Source: Pyrocephalus nanus (lineage: Eukaryota; Chordata; Aves; Passeriformes; Tyrannidae). From it: DNA of 64,000 nucleotides. Below the pieces are notes generated by a model. It saw nothing but the letters and a program-made list of their open reading frames with translations, was not told where the DNA came from and searched no databases. Position numbers and translations under genes: made by a program. The stretch covers positions 73,897,223 through 73,961,222 of the forward strand of contig CM076264.1 of NCBI GenBank assembly GCA_038380795.1, in the 5' to 3' direction. Shown in pieces: positions 45,817 to 58,929 of the stretch (position 1 is its first letter; every line of letters begins with the position of its first letter).

Positions 45817-48800
45817 ACTTAAAATCATATCAGACTTTAAAATAATTGTTTAACATACTGCTCCTTTTTTTTTTTCTTCTAGTTTTTGAAAAGATGGGTA
45901 GATTATTCCTTCAGAATCTTCTTTATTTTCCTGCCCCTGAACACATAAAATGAGGTCAAAACAGACTGAACAATAAGGCAGCGTATATCTTTGTTCCTAC
46001 TTTATATTTGTATCCTAAATGTTTATTTTGATTTTGATCACAGATCAAAAACTTTCCCTTTTATTGAGCCAGAAATTCCCACTTTCGTTACTCAGGCTGC
46101 TTCCAATTTAATTTCATCTGCTCTCTTCCCCACTTTCTATAGGTAAGTCACCTGTTGTGACCATACTTACCTGCCTTCAGCATTGCTGGCCATGAAAACC
46201 ACCTTCACTCAGGTGTTCTCAAGCACTTTCAGCAAGAAACCAGGAATGTCAGACAGATTTCTGCTCAGAAAGCAGATTTTCATTTATGTTTGCTCGCAGA
46301 GCTGTGGTCACAGAGGAGCCTGAGGTTTTTACCTGCTGTGTTTTTGTGAAAACTCTTGCACTGCATTGACTTCAGCTTGTTTGGATTTCACATCCAGTTA
46401 CGTAACTCAGAAGCTTCACTGAAGATTGTTTTATTCTCTGTAGTAAAGATGAAATATGGTGGGGGAAAAGCATTCAGGCAGCTTTCCTTAAAACTCTGCT
46501 CTTGCTCTTTGTGTTGATAAAGGCGACTGTGCTCTGAAAGTGTCAGCTGCTGCAGGTTGGATCCTTCATCACCCAAAGAGGTGTTTCTGTTGTTGTTCAC
46601 TCAAACTTTTAACTAGAACTGCAGCCACACAGTGCTATTCTTGCAGTTCAGTTGGAGGGATGGTGTGAGGGCTGGTTCCCCAAACTAGACTCGCTCCTCT
46701 AAGGTAAAAACACCAAGATGCAGGCTCCAAAGAGGGGCAGCAAATAAATATTTAATTTAGCAGGTTTGTTCAGATCTGCGCCTCAGGGATGGCTCATCTT
46801 CCTCCATGGTCTGCAAAACGTTGGCCAGTCCTTTCACCATTTCTGTTAACATTACTCACCTGTGAGTTAACACGGGCTCCAGAGGTGGGGAAGAGGATTT
46901 CTGGTCACAGATTTGCAATCAATAAGTAACTTGCTCGCGAGTAAGCTCTGCTGGTACTTGGTGTAGCTTCTCCCTGAGTGTCACCACACTCTGCATGTTT
47001 GAATTGTCACCTTGGGCTTTTTTTTCAGTTTTGGGGAAGATTCTTGTCTTTGTGCCCGTTTGTGCTTCAGTTGGCATTGACTGAAGCCTCTGTGGGGCCC
47101 TCAGTCATGTCTTATCGTGGGGTTTGAGCCTTTTTGAAGAGCATCGTTGTTTCAGCTCCTCTTTTTTTCCTCCCTCTCTTCTATTCCTGGCTTTTGAAGT
47201 CTGTAGTGCTCTCCCAGGTTTGACTCTTCAGTGCTGTGAGTCATGGCTCTCAGATGGCATTTGGAGTTACAGCATCTTCTCCTGCCCTGGCTCTGTGCAC
47301 TCACAGACCTCCAGGAAAGAAGGGGCAAAACAACACCAGGACTGTTACCCAGTCCCTATTTCTTCCAAGGAAAGTGAGAGATGTAACGTGGAGCTCTGTA
47401 AAAGAACAAGCTGATCTTTGTTACGCAGAAACTGGTAAACTGTTTGTGAGATAAGGCAGTTTAGGAGGATGAGACAGATGTAGCTGTTCCTAACTCTGAG
47501 AGTGATTCATCTTACCTTTAAGGGCCACACTGACACCCTTTCCCCCCTCATGTTGCAGTATTTTCCCTGCTTCCAGTGTCTGTAGGAGTTTCTAATCCTT
47601 CTTGTAATTCTGCAACAATTTGGGAGCTCAAGATACTGTGAATACTTGTAAGGAAATATTTCAACTTACCTGTTGAAATCAGATTGCTTTGCTTTCCTTC
47701 CTTTTCCTTGTTGTAAGAGAGGGGGCATATAGGAGTGTTTTGACTTCATTTGCTCAATAATTTGTTAGTTTGTGCACCTCTTTCTTATGCCCCACTTCTT
47801 CAAAAACAAATACTGTTCACATTAACAAAGATAATGGCAGCATTTAAGCATTGGAAAGTTCCTCTCATTCAATTTGCCCTTCAAGATTAATCACTTTCTA
47901 ATCCCTCCCCTTTTGGCTCTCTATGATTTAGTTATCCAGATCCAATTGCATTTATTTCCACTTAATCAGTTATTTTATGGTCCAGCCCAAGACTGTCACT
48001 TATGATCGCTGATTTTTCAAAGTGTTTTAAATCAATTTAATTAATTTCCATCTAATCTCTCCCAGAACTTTTGGGATGTTGCTTTCTACACCAATTAGCC
48101 TCTGAAATTACTGGCATGTGCTTATTAAGAAATTTCCTCTTCTCTCTGAGTTCCTTTGGATGTAGCTGTTGAGTTCATGGCCCTTGTGTCAGCAGAGGGA
48201 GCTTGAAATTTGCTGCTCTCCCTTTTTGTTAATGGGTTCTGCTCTGAGTGTTGTTTGCAGGACAAAGAGGAGGTCAAAGAGCTATTTGGCATCTAGCAAA
48301 TGTGAGATAAATATCTGCTTCACCCTGACTTTTAGCCCTGCATCAGGTGAAAACAGATAACATGCACTGAAACCCATCCTCAGCCTGAACAAGTTTATTT
48401 TTCTTTGGATACTCTATGTTAATGTATAATATAAATCCATAAAATCAGACTTAGAAACACATGTAAATAAAATATGTCTAAATGAATGTATATACAGTCA
48501 TCTTAATATCTGCAAATCTATCACTTGCCCCCTGTAATTTAAAAGTTACAGATTTTGCATCTCTACTGCTTTGTGATGTTCTGTAGATTTAAAGACTTAC
48601 TTTGGATTATTTTGGATTATCAGCTGACCTGACTGACCAGATGAATAGAGTAGAACCTCAGTTTCTTAGTACAGATATTTAAGGCAGAAAGAGGAGTTTA
48701 GTACAGTACAGAAGAGTGAGAATAGGGCAGGTTAAAATCCTAACTGGGGATGGCAAACAGAGGGAAGGAGAGAACCACACACTGACTGTGGGAGAAGCAG

Positions 48801-50453
48801 CCAGACCGGAGGTCATGGTGATAATTCAGTGTTATGACTCACTGTTGTGTTTATGCACCTCAAATGATTCTGTGTTATTAAATATGAATTGCATTTAACT
48901 CACTGCTTGCAGGAAATTATTTCCCTTTAGTCTTCCAAGAAGTCTTTGTCAGGAAAAGGACAGACACTCCCTCTAGTGTCCTACTCTTGAAAGCAAAATA
49001 AAGTTCAGTCTCTTTATTTTTTTGGCCATTGCCTGTCATCTTCCTTGATGTCTCACAGACCTGCTGATTCCAGCCTGGTTTTTAAAATCCTTTCCAACAC
49101 AATTGCTCCAAACTGATTGCACTGAGATGAAAAGTGAACTTCCCTGTCAAAGCCCTCTTTGAATCAGGAATGGGACTAATGGGAACAATCATCTGTCATG
49201 TTGTAGGACTTGAGCAGCCTGCTCAGAAGCCAGGGGTGCTCAGCACTGTAAAAACCAGGATCAGAAAGACTAACCCTGATGGAAGGAACTTGTATTTTAT
49301 ACATGGAGGTGAAGGGAAATTTCCCAGTGTCCAAGAGAAGTAAAACAATGTTTAGCTGCACACTCATATCAGCTTCTGAGACACTCCAGGATGGATAATA
49401 AAAACACATTTTATGGGCTTCAGTGGGCTAGAGAGGTCCCTTATTGTCAGTGGGCAGCAAGTGCCCAATGCTTTACACCCTGCACAATGCCCTGGCTTGG
49501 GAAAAAGTTACTTTGTGCTGTTTGTTGGAGCTCCAGGGTTAGCTTTGCATTGCTTTTAACACTGCCTGCTTCTGTGGAAAGGCTAAGCAAATCCTTGGGC
49601 CAAAAATGCAACCCCCATTTCATGGAAATGTTTTTGAAGCTCCCAGCAAAGCCTGCTTGAGTTTCTCTTTGACACAAAATCTGGGGCAAACAGGAGAGTT
49701 CTGCATGCCTGGGTTACAAATATCCAAAATGAACAATATCCCAATTCTTCACAGCTGCTCAGGTCAGACTTGCTTGTTTTTCTGTATTTTGCCGTCGTAG
49801 CTCTTTGTGTAGATGAATTTTTTGTTTAAGTCAGGGGGTTAAGGAACAATTGTTCTTCACACAAACACTCCTGTTCAGCTGTGGAGGGACTGATCTAGCT
49901 GGAAGCAGGAAAAGTCTTTGTCCATTTCTGACTATTCACTGTGTTTCCATGTAGAAGTCCAGGGAATTGAAACACAACATCAGGTGAATAATGCCCAATA
50001 ATTCAGGACAGGTTGGTGAAATGCTGTAGCTGAACAACTTATGGAATTGGACACCTCTGCCTTTGTTTGTCTCTGAGTGGGTGAGAGCATAGGAAAAGCC
50101 TGGAAAATAGAAAAGCCCCAAAGAAATAGATGATTGACACCAATCTACAACTTCAAAAATTATTGGATAACTCTCAGAGGAATGAAAGAGACTGTGTCAC
50201 GTTTGTGCCAGCTAACCAGCCCTTTTCTCCAGGTTGTTTTCAGAACTCAAATGAAAGTCTGTAAAAATGGTAATAAACATGAAATAGTGGAAGTTTAACT
50301 ATCTCTAAAGTGTTGCAAAAAATAGCAAGTGTTAACTTTCAGATCCTCTTTGTGTCAGGGCTTTTTAAACCCTTGCTTTAGTGAGGACATTGACACCTTC
50401 CTTCTACTAGTAATACCTTCCTTGTGGGACCTGTCATCTGCATATAATCAAAA
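45817..50453. other. Unassigned non-coding DNA
   Basis: No gene or mobile element is recognised over 4.6 kb. A doubled TTTGGATTAT lies at 48601-48620. The longest frames are about 96 codons and look like chance. Confidence 0.6.
48601..48620. repeat. 10-bp tandem duplication
   Basis: TTTGGATTAT occurs twice in a row without change. Confidence 0.9.
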
Positions 50454-50529
50454 GGGGGGGGGGTCAGGGGAGGGTTAGAACGAAATGACCTTTAAGGTCC
50501 CTTCCAACCCAAACCATTCTGTGATTCTA
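50454..50529 (+). mobile_element. CR1: CR1 LINE 3'-end remnant after a G10 run
   Basis: A G10 run (50454-50463) leads into GGGTTAGAACGAAATGACC, AAGGTCCCTTCCAACCC and TCTGTGATTCTA. This is the last 65 bases of a CR1. The G run may be an expansion of the usual CAGGGGG string in the CR1 3' UTR. A minus-strand CR1 follows 300 bp later, tail to tail. Confidence 0.93.
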
Positions 50530-50827
50530 AATTGCTTCCCTCTCCTGCTTGCTCTGGAATTCGATGATCTTTTTCATCCCCTGATCGGATTTTTCATTCC
50601 TCATCTGATTAGCCCTGTAGGGGAGAGGGAGAGCAGTGATTTCCAGAGCAACCTTTTAACGTCACTAGGCATCAGCAGTGATTGGGAGAGACTTCAGGAG
50701 TGGATTTTAAGGCAGCAGCTCCTCAGCCTCGGCAAAAACGTGCTCACATCTCCTCCAGTCACACAGCACCTGGAGCTGGTCCCTCTGGAAGGGCTGTGGT
50801 GGTGTTGGGACCACCCAGCTCAGAGAA
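50530..50827. other. Unassigned spacer between two opposed CR1 ends
   Basis: About 300 bases with no gene or recognised repeat. A 176-codon plus-strand frame runs from here through both CR1 copies (50485-51015), which marks it as an artefact. Confidence 0.65.
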
Positions 50828-50988
50828 ATAGAATGGTTTGGGTTGGAAAGGACATTAAAGATCATCCAGTTCCAACCCCTGCCATGGGCAGGGACACCTT
50901 CTACCATCCCAGGTTGCTCCAAGCCCCGTCCAGCCTGGCCTTGGACACTTCCAGGGATCCAGGAGCAGCCACAGCTTCTCTGGGCACA
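50828..50988 (-). mobile_element. CR1: CR1 LINE 3' end, 5' truncated
   Basis: The plus strand reads ATAGAATGGTTTGGGTTGG, AAAGATCATCCAGTTCCAAC, GCTCCAAGCCCCGTCCAGCC and GATCCAGGAGCAGCCACAGC, which is a near-consensus CR1 end in reverse complement. The break falls at TTCTCTGGGCAC. It is close in sequence to the copies at 5543 and 39684. Confidence 0.95.
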
Positions 50989-52603
50989 ATCATCCCATCA
51001 CATGAGATATGGTAGCTTCTTGTGCCCCTTATACAGCACGGAGCCATGCAGGGATCAAATAAGTCCCCAAATTGGAAACCAGGATGAGAAGGGGAATACT
51101 TAGAGCAGATTAGATGCTTTGTGTCTCAAGAATTCCTGTTCATCAAGTCAGTGTGTGATGGAAAACGTTCCAAGTTACTTGGTTTGTAGATAAAAGAGGG
51201 AAGCAAGCAGCAGTACTGTGACTGACAGGGCAAAAATAGTATAAACCTACCAGGGCCTGCAGGAACAGAAACTACTCGAGGAGATGCAGGGAGAGGCAAA
51301 ATGAGCACATGAAACAGAGAAGGAATGAAGAAATGGAATATAGCAGAGAAGAGGTGAGTATTAAACTGGATTAAATATTTAGTTCCTTTAAATATTTAAA
51401 TTTGTATCTCCCTGGCTAACTTTCCAGGACAGAGAGTGCTGGAAGAAGGGTTACATTCTTTAAGGATGAGGAGCTTTGCTGTCAGGAGTCAATCGGCCTC
51501 CCCATGAGTTGGTTTCTCAGCCGTGGAATAAAATAAAATAAAAACTGGCCTTGTGGGAGCTGAGATCCTTCAAATACCTCAGGTGAGAAGAACAGTGAGC
51601 CCTGGTCAGGGTGAGGAGGCTGATGGACCCACTCCCTCCCATCTGGGGAGGAGCAGCAAAGCTTGGGGTCCTGAGCTTTCCTGCTCATCTGCTTTCAGTT
51701 TGCTTTGAAGACGAAGCTGGCTTAGAGAAGTAGGACAGTTGTATTGCCATGAAGCTTTCATCTTCCAATTTTCCTGGCCTTCATTTGTTGCTGTTCTGCT
51801 CTCATCTGGCTGCAGCTATTTCTCAGTACATTGTATTCAGCCTTTCTGGATGAAATCCCCACGGCGAGAACACACTCTGGGTACCAGAGTCATAATAACT
51901 GTTTCATTTACTTATCCAAATATATTCAGGAATAATACTGTTTTGTTTAGCAGACATCCACTGCTGCAAAACACTTGAAATCCACGTCATGCAGAGGCCC
52001 AACAGTGTGTTGTTTTAAAGTGGCAGCACAATCAACTTTTTCGATTTTTCAGTTTAAATTTGCAGAATCCTCCTTTCTTTCCCGTGCTTTCCCAGAAGGG
52101 GCTCTTTGGGCATGCTGCCATCTTTTTTGTCATATTTTTGTCAAGTAGGTACAGCAAAGGCTTTCCATCCCCCAGAAGCTCATTATACTACCTTTGTGTA
52201 AGATGATTTAACTCTATTTTAAAAGCATTCAAGGCTTTCAGGTTTGCAATTTGGAGTTGTGTTTAAATCACCACAAACTGACCCCCATTTTCCCCTGCAA
52301 GTCACTGATGTGCAAAATTCTAATTTCTAAATTCTAATTTCCACTTGTTCTTCGTTTGGAGCACCCACCCAAACACTCCCAGCTGTGAACAAGCAGCATC
52401 TCCAACGTGTCTGGTTCGTCATCCCAAACCTCCTCCGTACAGCCCTTCCCACCTGTGCTGGTGTAACAGCAGAGTAACCTCTTTCCCCATCATTTACCAT
52501 TAAAGGATCTCAAAAATACACTCGAGAGAGGCAGTTTTCAGTCCACATTTTAGCTTTGCAACAAGCAGAGATTTTGCTGATGTGTTTAAACTGGATGGAA
52601 GCC
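50989..52603. other. Unassigned non-coding DNA
   Basis: No gene or mobile element is recognised. A 14-bp near-perfect direct repeat (AAATTCTAATTTC) lies at about 52315-52341. Open frames are under 80 codons. Confidence 0.6.
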
Positions 52604-52744
52604 TCAGGCCTGGAAGTGTTCAAAGCCAGGCTGGGTGAGGCTCTGAGCAACTGGTCTAGTGGGTGGCATTCCTGCCCATGGCAGGGGGGATGGAACTAGG
52701 TGATTTTTAAGGTCCCTTCCAACCAAACCATTCTTAAGGTTCTA
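52604..52744 (+). mobile_element. CR1: CR1 LINE 3' end, 5' truncated
   Basis: The sequence reads CCTGGAAGTGTTCAAAGCC, GGCTGGGTGAGGCTCTGAGC, TGCCCATGGCAGGG and AAGGTCCCTTCCAACC, then a decayed TTCTTAAGGTTCTAT tail. It is diverged and non-coding. Confidence 0.93.
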
Positions 52745-53875
52745 TCTTAACACTCTGCATAAGAACTGAATAGTGGTATCTTCTAGAAACAGAGCTGCTC
52801 CACAGACTCTGCTTTTCCAACATGAGATGTGAATATAGAGCAAAAAGTACCTGTTGAAGCCTCTCTGGGTTTGTCCTTATTTTTCTTAGAAGTGCATTAA
52901 TATTTTAAACTCCACACTTTAGTCCTTCAGTGGACAGGAAGAGCCAAGTGGGCACGTGGGACAAAGCCTGACAAAGAAAATGAGCATCAGATTGGGAAAA
53001 GATGTTGCCTCTGAGAAACACAGAATCTGTCCCCCTGGATTTGCTCTGAGGTTTTAATGGAGTATCCCAGCACATCTTCCTCTGTGAATAATCTCCTGGA
53101 GAAGCAGGATGTGCCATGTCTGTGAGCACTTCCTGGCTTTGCTCCAGTTGTGCCTGTGCTTCTCCACTGCCAGTTCCTTTGGTGCCTCTTATGTCAACCT
53201 GCCAAAAAACTGATGGTGTTCTAGTGGAAATAATCCAGTGCACAAAATAAGCCCCCAGGAAATGGGTTTTCTAACCTGCAGGCTTAATTCCTCGGGGATT
53301 AGTGCGTGTGACCAAGCCACGTGTTGGCATTGGGTACCTGTATCTTTGTCACATTATTACCACTCCTCACCCCCCCAAAGTCCTGTCCCTCTGAGGGACA
53401 TTGAGATCCTTAAATCATTACAAGCTTCCTTGGAATGATCTCAAGCGTAGCTCTTCCCCTGCAGCCTGCCCACTGGCTTATTTTTGGAGTCCTTAGCTCA
53501 GATGGCTGTGTGCCACATTACAGCCTGTGGCAACAACTTAATATTTGCTGATGGTTTTTCTGATAATTAATGCTTCCCCTCCCATCCCTTTTTCCCTGTC
53601 CATTATGACTTTATGTTCCTTCTTCTGTTTTCCCTTTTGGCAGTTGTGTTTTGCTGTTAGGCTTCATGAGTGTAAAGGTAGTTCTGAGGCTGGATATCTG
53701 TTCCTTGCTTCCATCATCCACTGCACTGGATGCATCCATAGCACTGGTGTTATGGGAACAGTCTTCATACAAATCTGAAATCAATGTTTAAAAAGGGAGT
53801 GAGTAAGGGAAAGGAAATGTGATTATTTCCATTTCATAACCAGCAAATGGAAGCCCAGTGAACCCTTCAAGGAGG
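52745..53875. other. Unassigned non-coding DNA
   Basis: No gene or mobile element is recognised. The longest frame is 112 codons (52905-53243, minus) and resembles no family I know. Confidence 0.6.
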
Positions 53876-54176
53876 CTTGAAGGGGGTCGGGAGCTCCAAC
53901 AAGGGGCAGGATGAGAGGAAACAGCCTCAGGTTGTGCCAGGGGAGGTTTAGGTTGGATATTGGGGAAAATGGCTTTACCCAAAGGGTGGCCAGTCTTGTA
54001 ACAGGCTGCCCAGGGGTTTGGTAGAACCACAATACCTGGAAGTGTTCAAAAATATATCTAGAAGTGGCACTTGGGGACAAGGTTTAGTGGTGGAGGTGGA
54101 AGTGCTGGGTTTAACAGCTGGACTTGATGGTCCTAGAGGTCTTTTCCAACCTGAATGATTCTGTGGTTCTATGAAT
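53876..54176 (+). mobile_element. CR1: CR1 LINE 3' part
   Basis: The sequence runs CTTGAAGGGGGTCGGGAGCT, GATGAGAGGAAACAGCCTCA, GGGGAGGTTTAGGTTGGATA, AACAGGCTGCCCAGG, TGGACTTGATGGTCCTAGAG, TTTTCCAACCTGAATGATTC and TGTGGTTCTATGA. The tail type (TTTTCCAACCTGAATG) puts it in the same subgroup as the copy at 20896. The frame is not open. Confidence 0.95.
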
Positions 54177-57100
54177 GACTTTAATGTTACTGAGATTCTA
54201 TCCCATATTCAGGAGTTGTTTTAAGCAAAATTTTGGGATTGGACAAAATTACTGGCAAAAAGTAAATCTTACACAGTCCCATTCTCCCTCTTCTCATTGC
54301 CATCAGTGTTGCAGGAGCAGCAGCCCAAAATTTACATGTATCTTGGGAACTGTACCACAAAACCAAGTGAGTGTGAGTGATTAATGTGATCTGGGAATAA
54401 ACAGTGTCCAGGGCTGTCAAAATGATACTTTTCAGGACAGCTATATATAACCATTAATGAAGGAAAAAAAGAAGTCTGCGTTCATCTAAAGCCAGCAAAT
54501 TGTCTTTATTTCTTATCATCTGGACAGAGAGAGGGCTCACAAATCAGTCTCATTCAGCTGGAAATTTTACCTTAGTTTCTGTATTTCTGTGCTGTTTTAT
54601 TTTTGTCCAGAAATTCAAAACTGTTAGGCCAACAACTTAAGGAGTTGCTAGTTAATCTTCCCAGATTTACTGTCAGGACAGGGTTTTTTGTACAGCTTTT
54701 GTTGCAATCTGGAAACATCATAGATTGTTAACGTTTCAGATACAGCGGTGGCACACGAGCCAAGTTCTTATCGGGAGAGTTACGATGGATTTATTTCAGG
54801 ATAACAGAAAAACGGAGTTTGAATCATTTATTTCTAAACTGGAAGTTCACTCAAAGTGCCCCAAGGCACTTTTGTAATCATAAGGCTCCTTGCAGGGGCA
54901 CTGAGAAATTCCCAGAGAGACTCTCACATTGATTTACTTTGAGTGTAAAGTCTTCAGGGCTGGTGGCAGATCTTAATCTGTGGCCTTTGGGGCTAAATCC
55001 ACATTTTCCACTTTGAACTGCAGTTCAAGCTTCAGTTTGAAGCCAACTTGCAACCTTAAGGCCCTTTATTTTTGCTTTATCTTTTCATGTTGGATTTTGA
55101 TTCCATTAGCTGTTGAGCAGGATATCTTCTGTAGTTTTTTATTTCTTCACATGTCTAATTTCACTGGTTTAAAAAACAAAAAGTAAACTTATCTTGCAGT
55201 GGGAGACTGTACAATGTTTTCATAATCATCATGATCATCATATAGCATAATAATATTAATATAATGAAACTAAAATAATATCTAATAATGTGATATTTTA
55301 TTATTATAATTATTATTTTATTTTCTCATCTGGAATTTCATGGCTCTTGGCAAAATCAACAGCCTTTCCAAGCAGTAAATCTGTTTTCACTACGAGGACT
55401 TTTGTATTGTATTTACAGAAATCTGTCTTGTAGATTCTCCTCTAAAAACAAGTTAGAACTTCCTTTATTTGGCTCTAAATACAGAACTTGACTTTCTTTC
55501 TGCTACTGCCTTTGGCAGTCCTGTGATATGTGGCTTTTCTGCTTTATATGTCTCATGGCCACAGCAAAAATTCAGTACTGAAAATTTTTGCATGATCTAA
55601 ATGATCAAATGACCCTTTTAAAACAAAACGTGACTGTAAATTTTTTTAATCCTGAATGCAGATGTTTCGCGAAACCCCTCACATTTTGGCCCCCTATTTG
55701 TTAACAATACTTGTTATTCCCATAAATCAGGACGATTCCCTGCAAGTCAGAACCACCACGAACATGGACATTTTGTTTGGATGAAGCACCTCTCTGGCAG
55801 TGCTACTTGACAGTGGCTTGGTTGTCCTGAGCCTAAAAGTTCATCACAATTCTTGCTTTATCCTGCCTGCAGTTTGGCCCTAAGTAATTTCCTACCAAAA
55901 ATGCAGCTGAAGAGCAGCTCCAATTCCCCTTCCTCCTGATCAAAAGCAACCCAGAATAGCTGCATGGGACAAAATGTATGGATCTAAGTCCTGAGCTGAA
56001 TTAGTTAATTAGTGCTCTAATCAGGTTCACAGTCCAAAATCTGTGTTTTGTGGGAGGTAATGATCTTCCTGGACTGGAAGTTGGCCCTAGGATAAAATTA
56101 GCTATTCAGCTGAAGAGAAGAAAGGGAGAAAAAAATACATCAACCTCCAAAAAATGAAGGCAGAACTTAATTTGTATTTACAGTGCATAGTAGAAAGGCA
56201 GGGGTGGACCCTCAAAGCAGCTTTGGCATTGTTGTTTCAGGATCTGCCTCATACATACACAAACCCATCACCTAAAATCCTAGCCTTAATTAAGCCTATA
56301 TCCTGGATTATTTTAAGCAGATATAAAGCAGCAACATTATTCCAATTTTATTTAATCTTTCTGGTCCAGTTAACTTCAAATATTCAGAAGGCATGACCGG
56401 CTGAATTGGATTAATATTACCATTCTGAGTCATGGTAATATTTGCAGAATCATGTTTATATAAATATACCCTTCAAACAAATCCATATACTTTTTCTGAG
56501 TCGTAAATGTGAGAAGCAGAGGCAGAAATACACTCAACTACTAGAAGCAAAGAAGCCCCATACACTCTCTTTTCCAATTCCCATTCCAGCTCGCTGCAGT
56601 GCATGTCTTGGAAATCCTATTGTTGGATTATTCGATACAAAAACATAACCCTATTCCAATGCCATAAAATTTCCAAGAATCACTGCCAAAAGTACTTCCA
56701 AAGCTGAAAGTCAGACTTTTATCACTTGGATGAGACAGAGGTACGAAAAAATGAACTCTGCAGGTGAATGGTCTGCACTAACTCTGGGGGTTGCAGGTAA
56801 AAATAAACACTGCAATCTTAATGTGGAAAAAGGCCAAGAGTAACTAGTGTGTGGGGGGAAATAGTGCTGGGAAAGACACGTGGAATATTTTGCTTTGATA
56901 TTCAACCACAAATTAGCTGTTTGCCCAAGTAGTGGAAACTGGGCTGGAAAAGCTCGGGGAGCTGGTCTATGAATTGGCCCTAATGAAAGGCAGCAGATGT
57001 TTGCCCAGATGTTTGGGCACAAAACAGTGTTTTCATGCCCTTTCCAGATGATGGAAGTGCACATGCAGCACAGTCCCAGTCATTAAATTTCCAACCTGAG

Positions 57101-58550
57101 AATGCATTTTCAAGGAGTCATTTTTTTTTTTTTTTTTTTTATACTCTTCAAAGCAAATGACGGCAGGCATTAGGGAAAATAGACCTGTTGGGAAAACACA
57201 CTTCCATGTTTTGTTCCTTGAAAGGTTTCAGCTGTGCTTGTGTGGCACATTGAAGTTTCCAGTCTTAAAAAAACATAGGCACAGGTGGTCCCCTTGCATT
57301 TATCTGTAAAGTTAAGCACAGGTCTTCCCAGAACCAGAATTTATTCATCACTTAGTCTACGTATCTACTGAAATATTTCAGGGGGGAAAAGTACCTTTTA
57401 ATATTTTATAATTCATGTAATAAATATGATAAGCAGGTTTTTAGCTCAGTGATATTTAGCAAAGGGAAAAAAGTGTCCTTATTTGTCTGTAGTTTATGGC
57501 AGGAGCTAGAAAATCTCCAGGGAAATAAAGAAGCTTACAATCTAAATAAATAAATATAGAAATTAACACATTATTGTCTGAAAAATTATGTGCAGGAGGG
57601 ATAGCCTGAGTATGTTTTGAGGATAAAAGGCGATGATCATCTCTAAAGAACTTTAATGGGCCAGAAAAGCATCATAACAGTACAATCATTAGTTGCCTGA
57701 TCATGTACCACTGGCAAAATTTAGGGGATTATCTGTTCTTTAGGTGATGCTTTCCTTCAAAACTTACAGTACAATCTGCACTATCCTAACTGGTAATATA
57801 GAAACAACTAACAAATCTTTAATCCTAGGGCAAAATAATTGCAGGAAGCAATGTTTCCATTTCCTGCTCTAGGAAAGAAAATATTTTAGATTTACTGCAA
57901 CCCATGAAAAGACATCATGAATCCAGAATTTTACTGCATTAGCTTTGGGCTTACTAATAACTACAAATAAAGAACTTTGCTCCACAAGTCACTGTTTTAT
58001 CAGTAAAGAGGCTCAGAATAGTGCTCCACTTGAGCTAATGATGCTTTCATTGAATGCCACTTCTTTTGAAAAAACCTTAGACTGCATTTTTCGTGTCCAG
58101 TCAGCAGGGCAATGTCTGTACTTCTGCTTGAGGTGGAACGGAGTCATGGCAAGTTTTCAGATGTAACTTCTTTCAAGCACTTAACTTTGACTCACTGATG
58201 CATTTGTCAGTTTGGGGAGGGAAAAAAAAAAAAAGAAAAGAAAAAAAAGGAGTTTGAAAGGAAAAGCTACTAAGAGCAGCATGTAAGACATGCCTCAGAG
58301 ACAATGTCCACCTTCAAGCCTGCATTAATAGCAGATCTTATTCAATGGACACTTGGAAAGCTGAATGAATTGAGCAGAACCAAAGCAAATGTGTTTCAGT
58401 GAAAGACATCACAGATTAGTCCTATAGATACACATACATGTATAGGAGCTCTCCTGCTCTTGCTCATAACAGTACAACATGAAAACAGCTGTAGCCAAAA
58501 GTCCACCTAACCCTTTCTTCTACTTTGAGTGTGTCCAGTAGCACATACAG
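54177..58550. other. Unassigned non-coding DNA
   Basis: No gene or transposon is recognised over 4.4 kb. An AT-rich tract of ATAAT and ATTAT words spans 55219-55325. T20 lies at about 57121-57140, and an A-rich tract with G interruptions at 58220-58249. The longest frame is 117 codons (56711-57064, minus) and is not family-like. Confidence 0.6.
55219..55325. repeat. AT-rich low-complexity tract
   Basis: Mostly ATCATC, ATAATA and ATTATTATT words over about 107 bases. This is a decayed ATT/ATC trinucleotide repeat. Confidence 0.8.
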
Positions 58551-58921
58551 AGTCACAGGACTGAGTTGGGAATGGACTCAGGCAGGGTCATCCCAGAGCA
58601 CATGGCACAGGATTGCTGCATCCAGATGGTTCTGGAATATCCCCCAGTGAGGGAGACTCCACACCCTCTCTGGACAGTCTGTTCCAGTGCTCACATTAAA
58701 GAAGTTCTTCCTCATGGTCAGGTGGAACTTCCTGTGCGTGAGTTTCTGCCCATTCCTCTTGTCTTATTTATTGGCACCCCTGAGCAGAGCTGGGCTCTGA
58801 CCGCCCCCCTTTCAGACATTCTCAGTCTCTTTTTGGTGCTGAACTGGCCCAGCTCCCTCAGCCTTTCCTTGTAATAGGGATGCTCCAGTCCCCTATTCAT
58901 CTTTTTAACCCTCTGCTGACC
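58551..58921 (-). mobile_element. CR1: CR1 LINE 3' part (older, different subgroup)
   Basis: The plus strand contains CATCCAGATGGTTCTGGAAT, GAGACTCCACACCCTCTCTG, AAGAAGTTCTTCCTCATGG, GTGGAACTTCCTGTGCGTGA and CAGCTCCCTCAGCC. This is the complement of a CR1 subgroup unlike the AAGGTCCC copies. On the minus strand the conserved RGLEHPYYKERLRELG segment is readable near 58840-58900, after which the frame breaks. The copy ends at ACCCTCTGCTG, ten bases before a plus-strand CR1. Confidence 0.92.
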
Positions 58922-58929
58922 TTCCTTCA

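Noticed and set aside
50485..51015. A 176-codon plus-strand frame
   Set aside because: It starts in one CR1 end and finishes in the complement of another, so its middle and end are repeat sequence.
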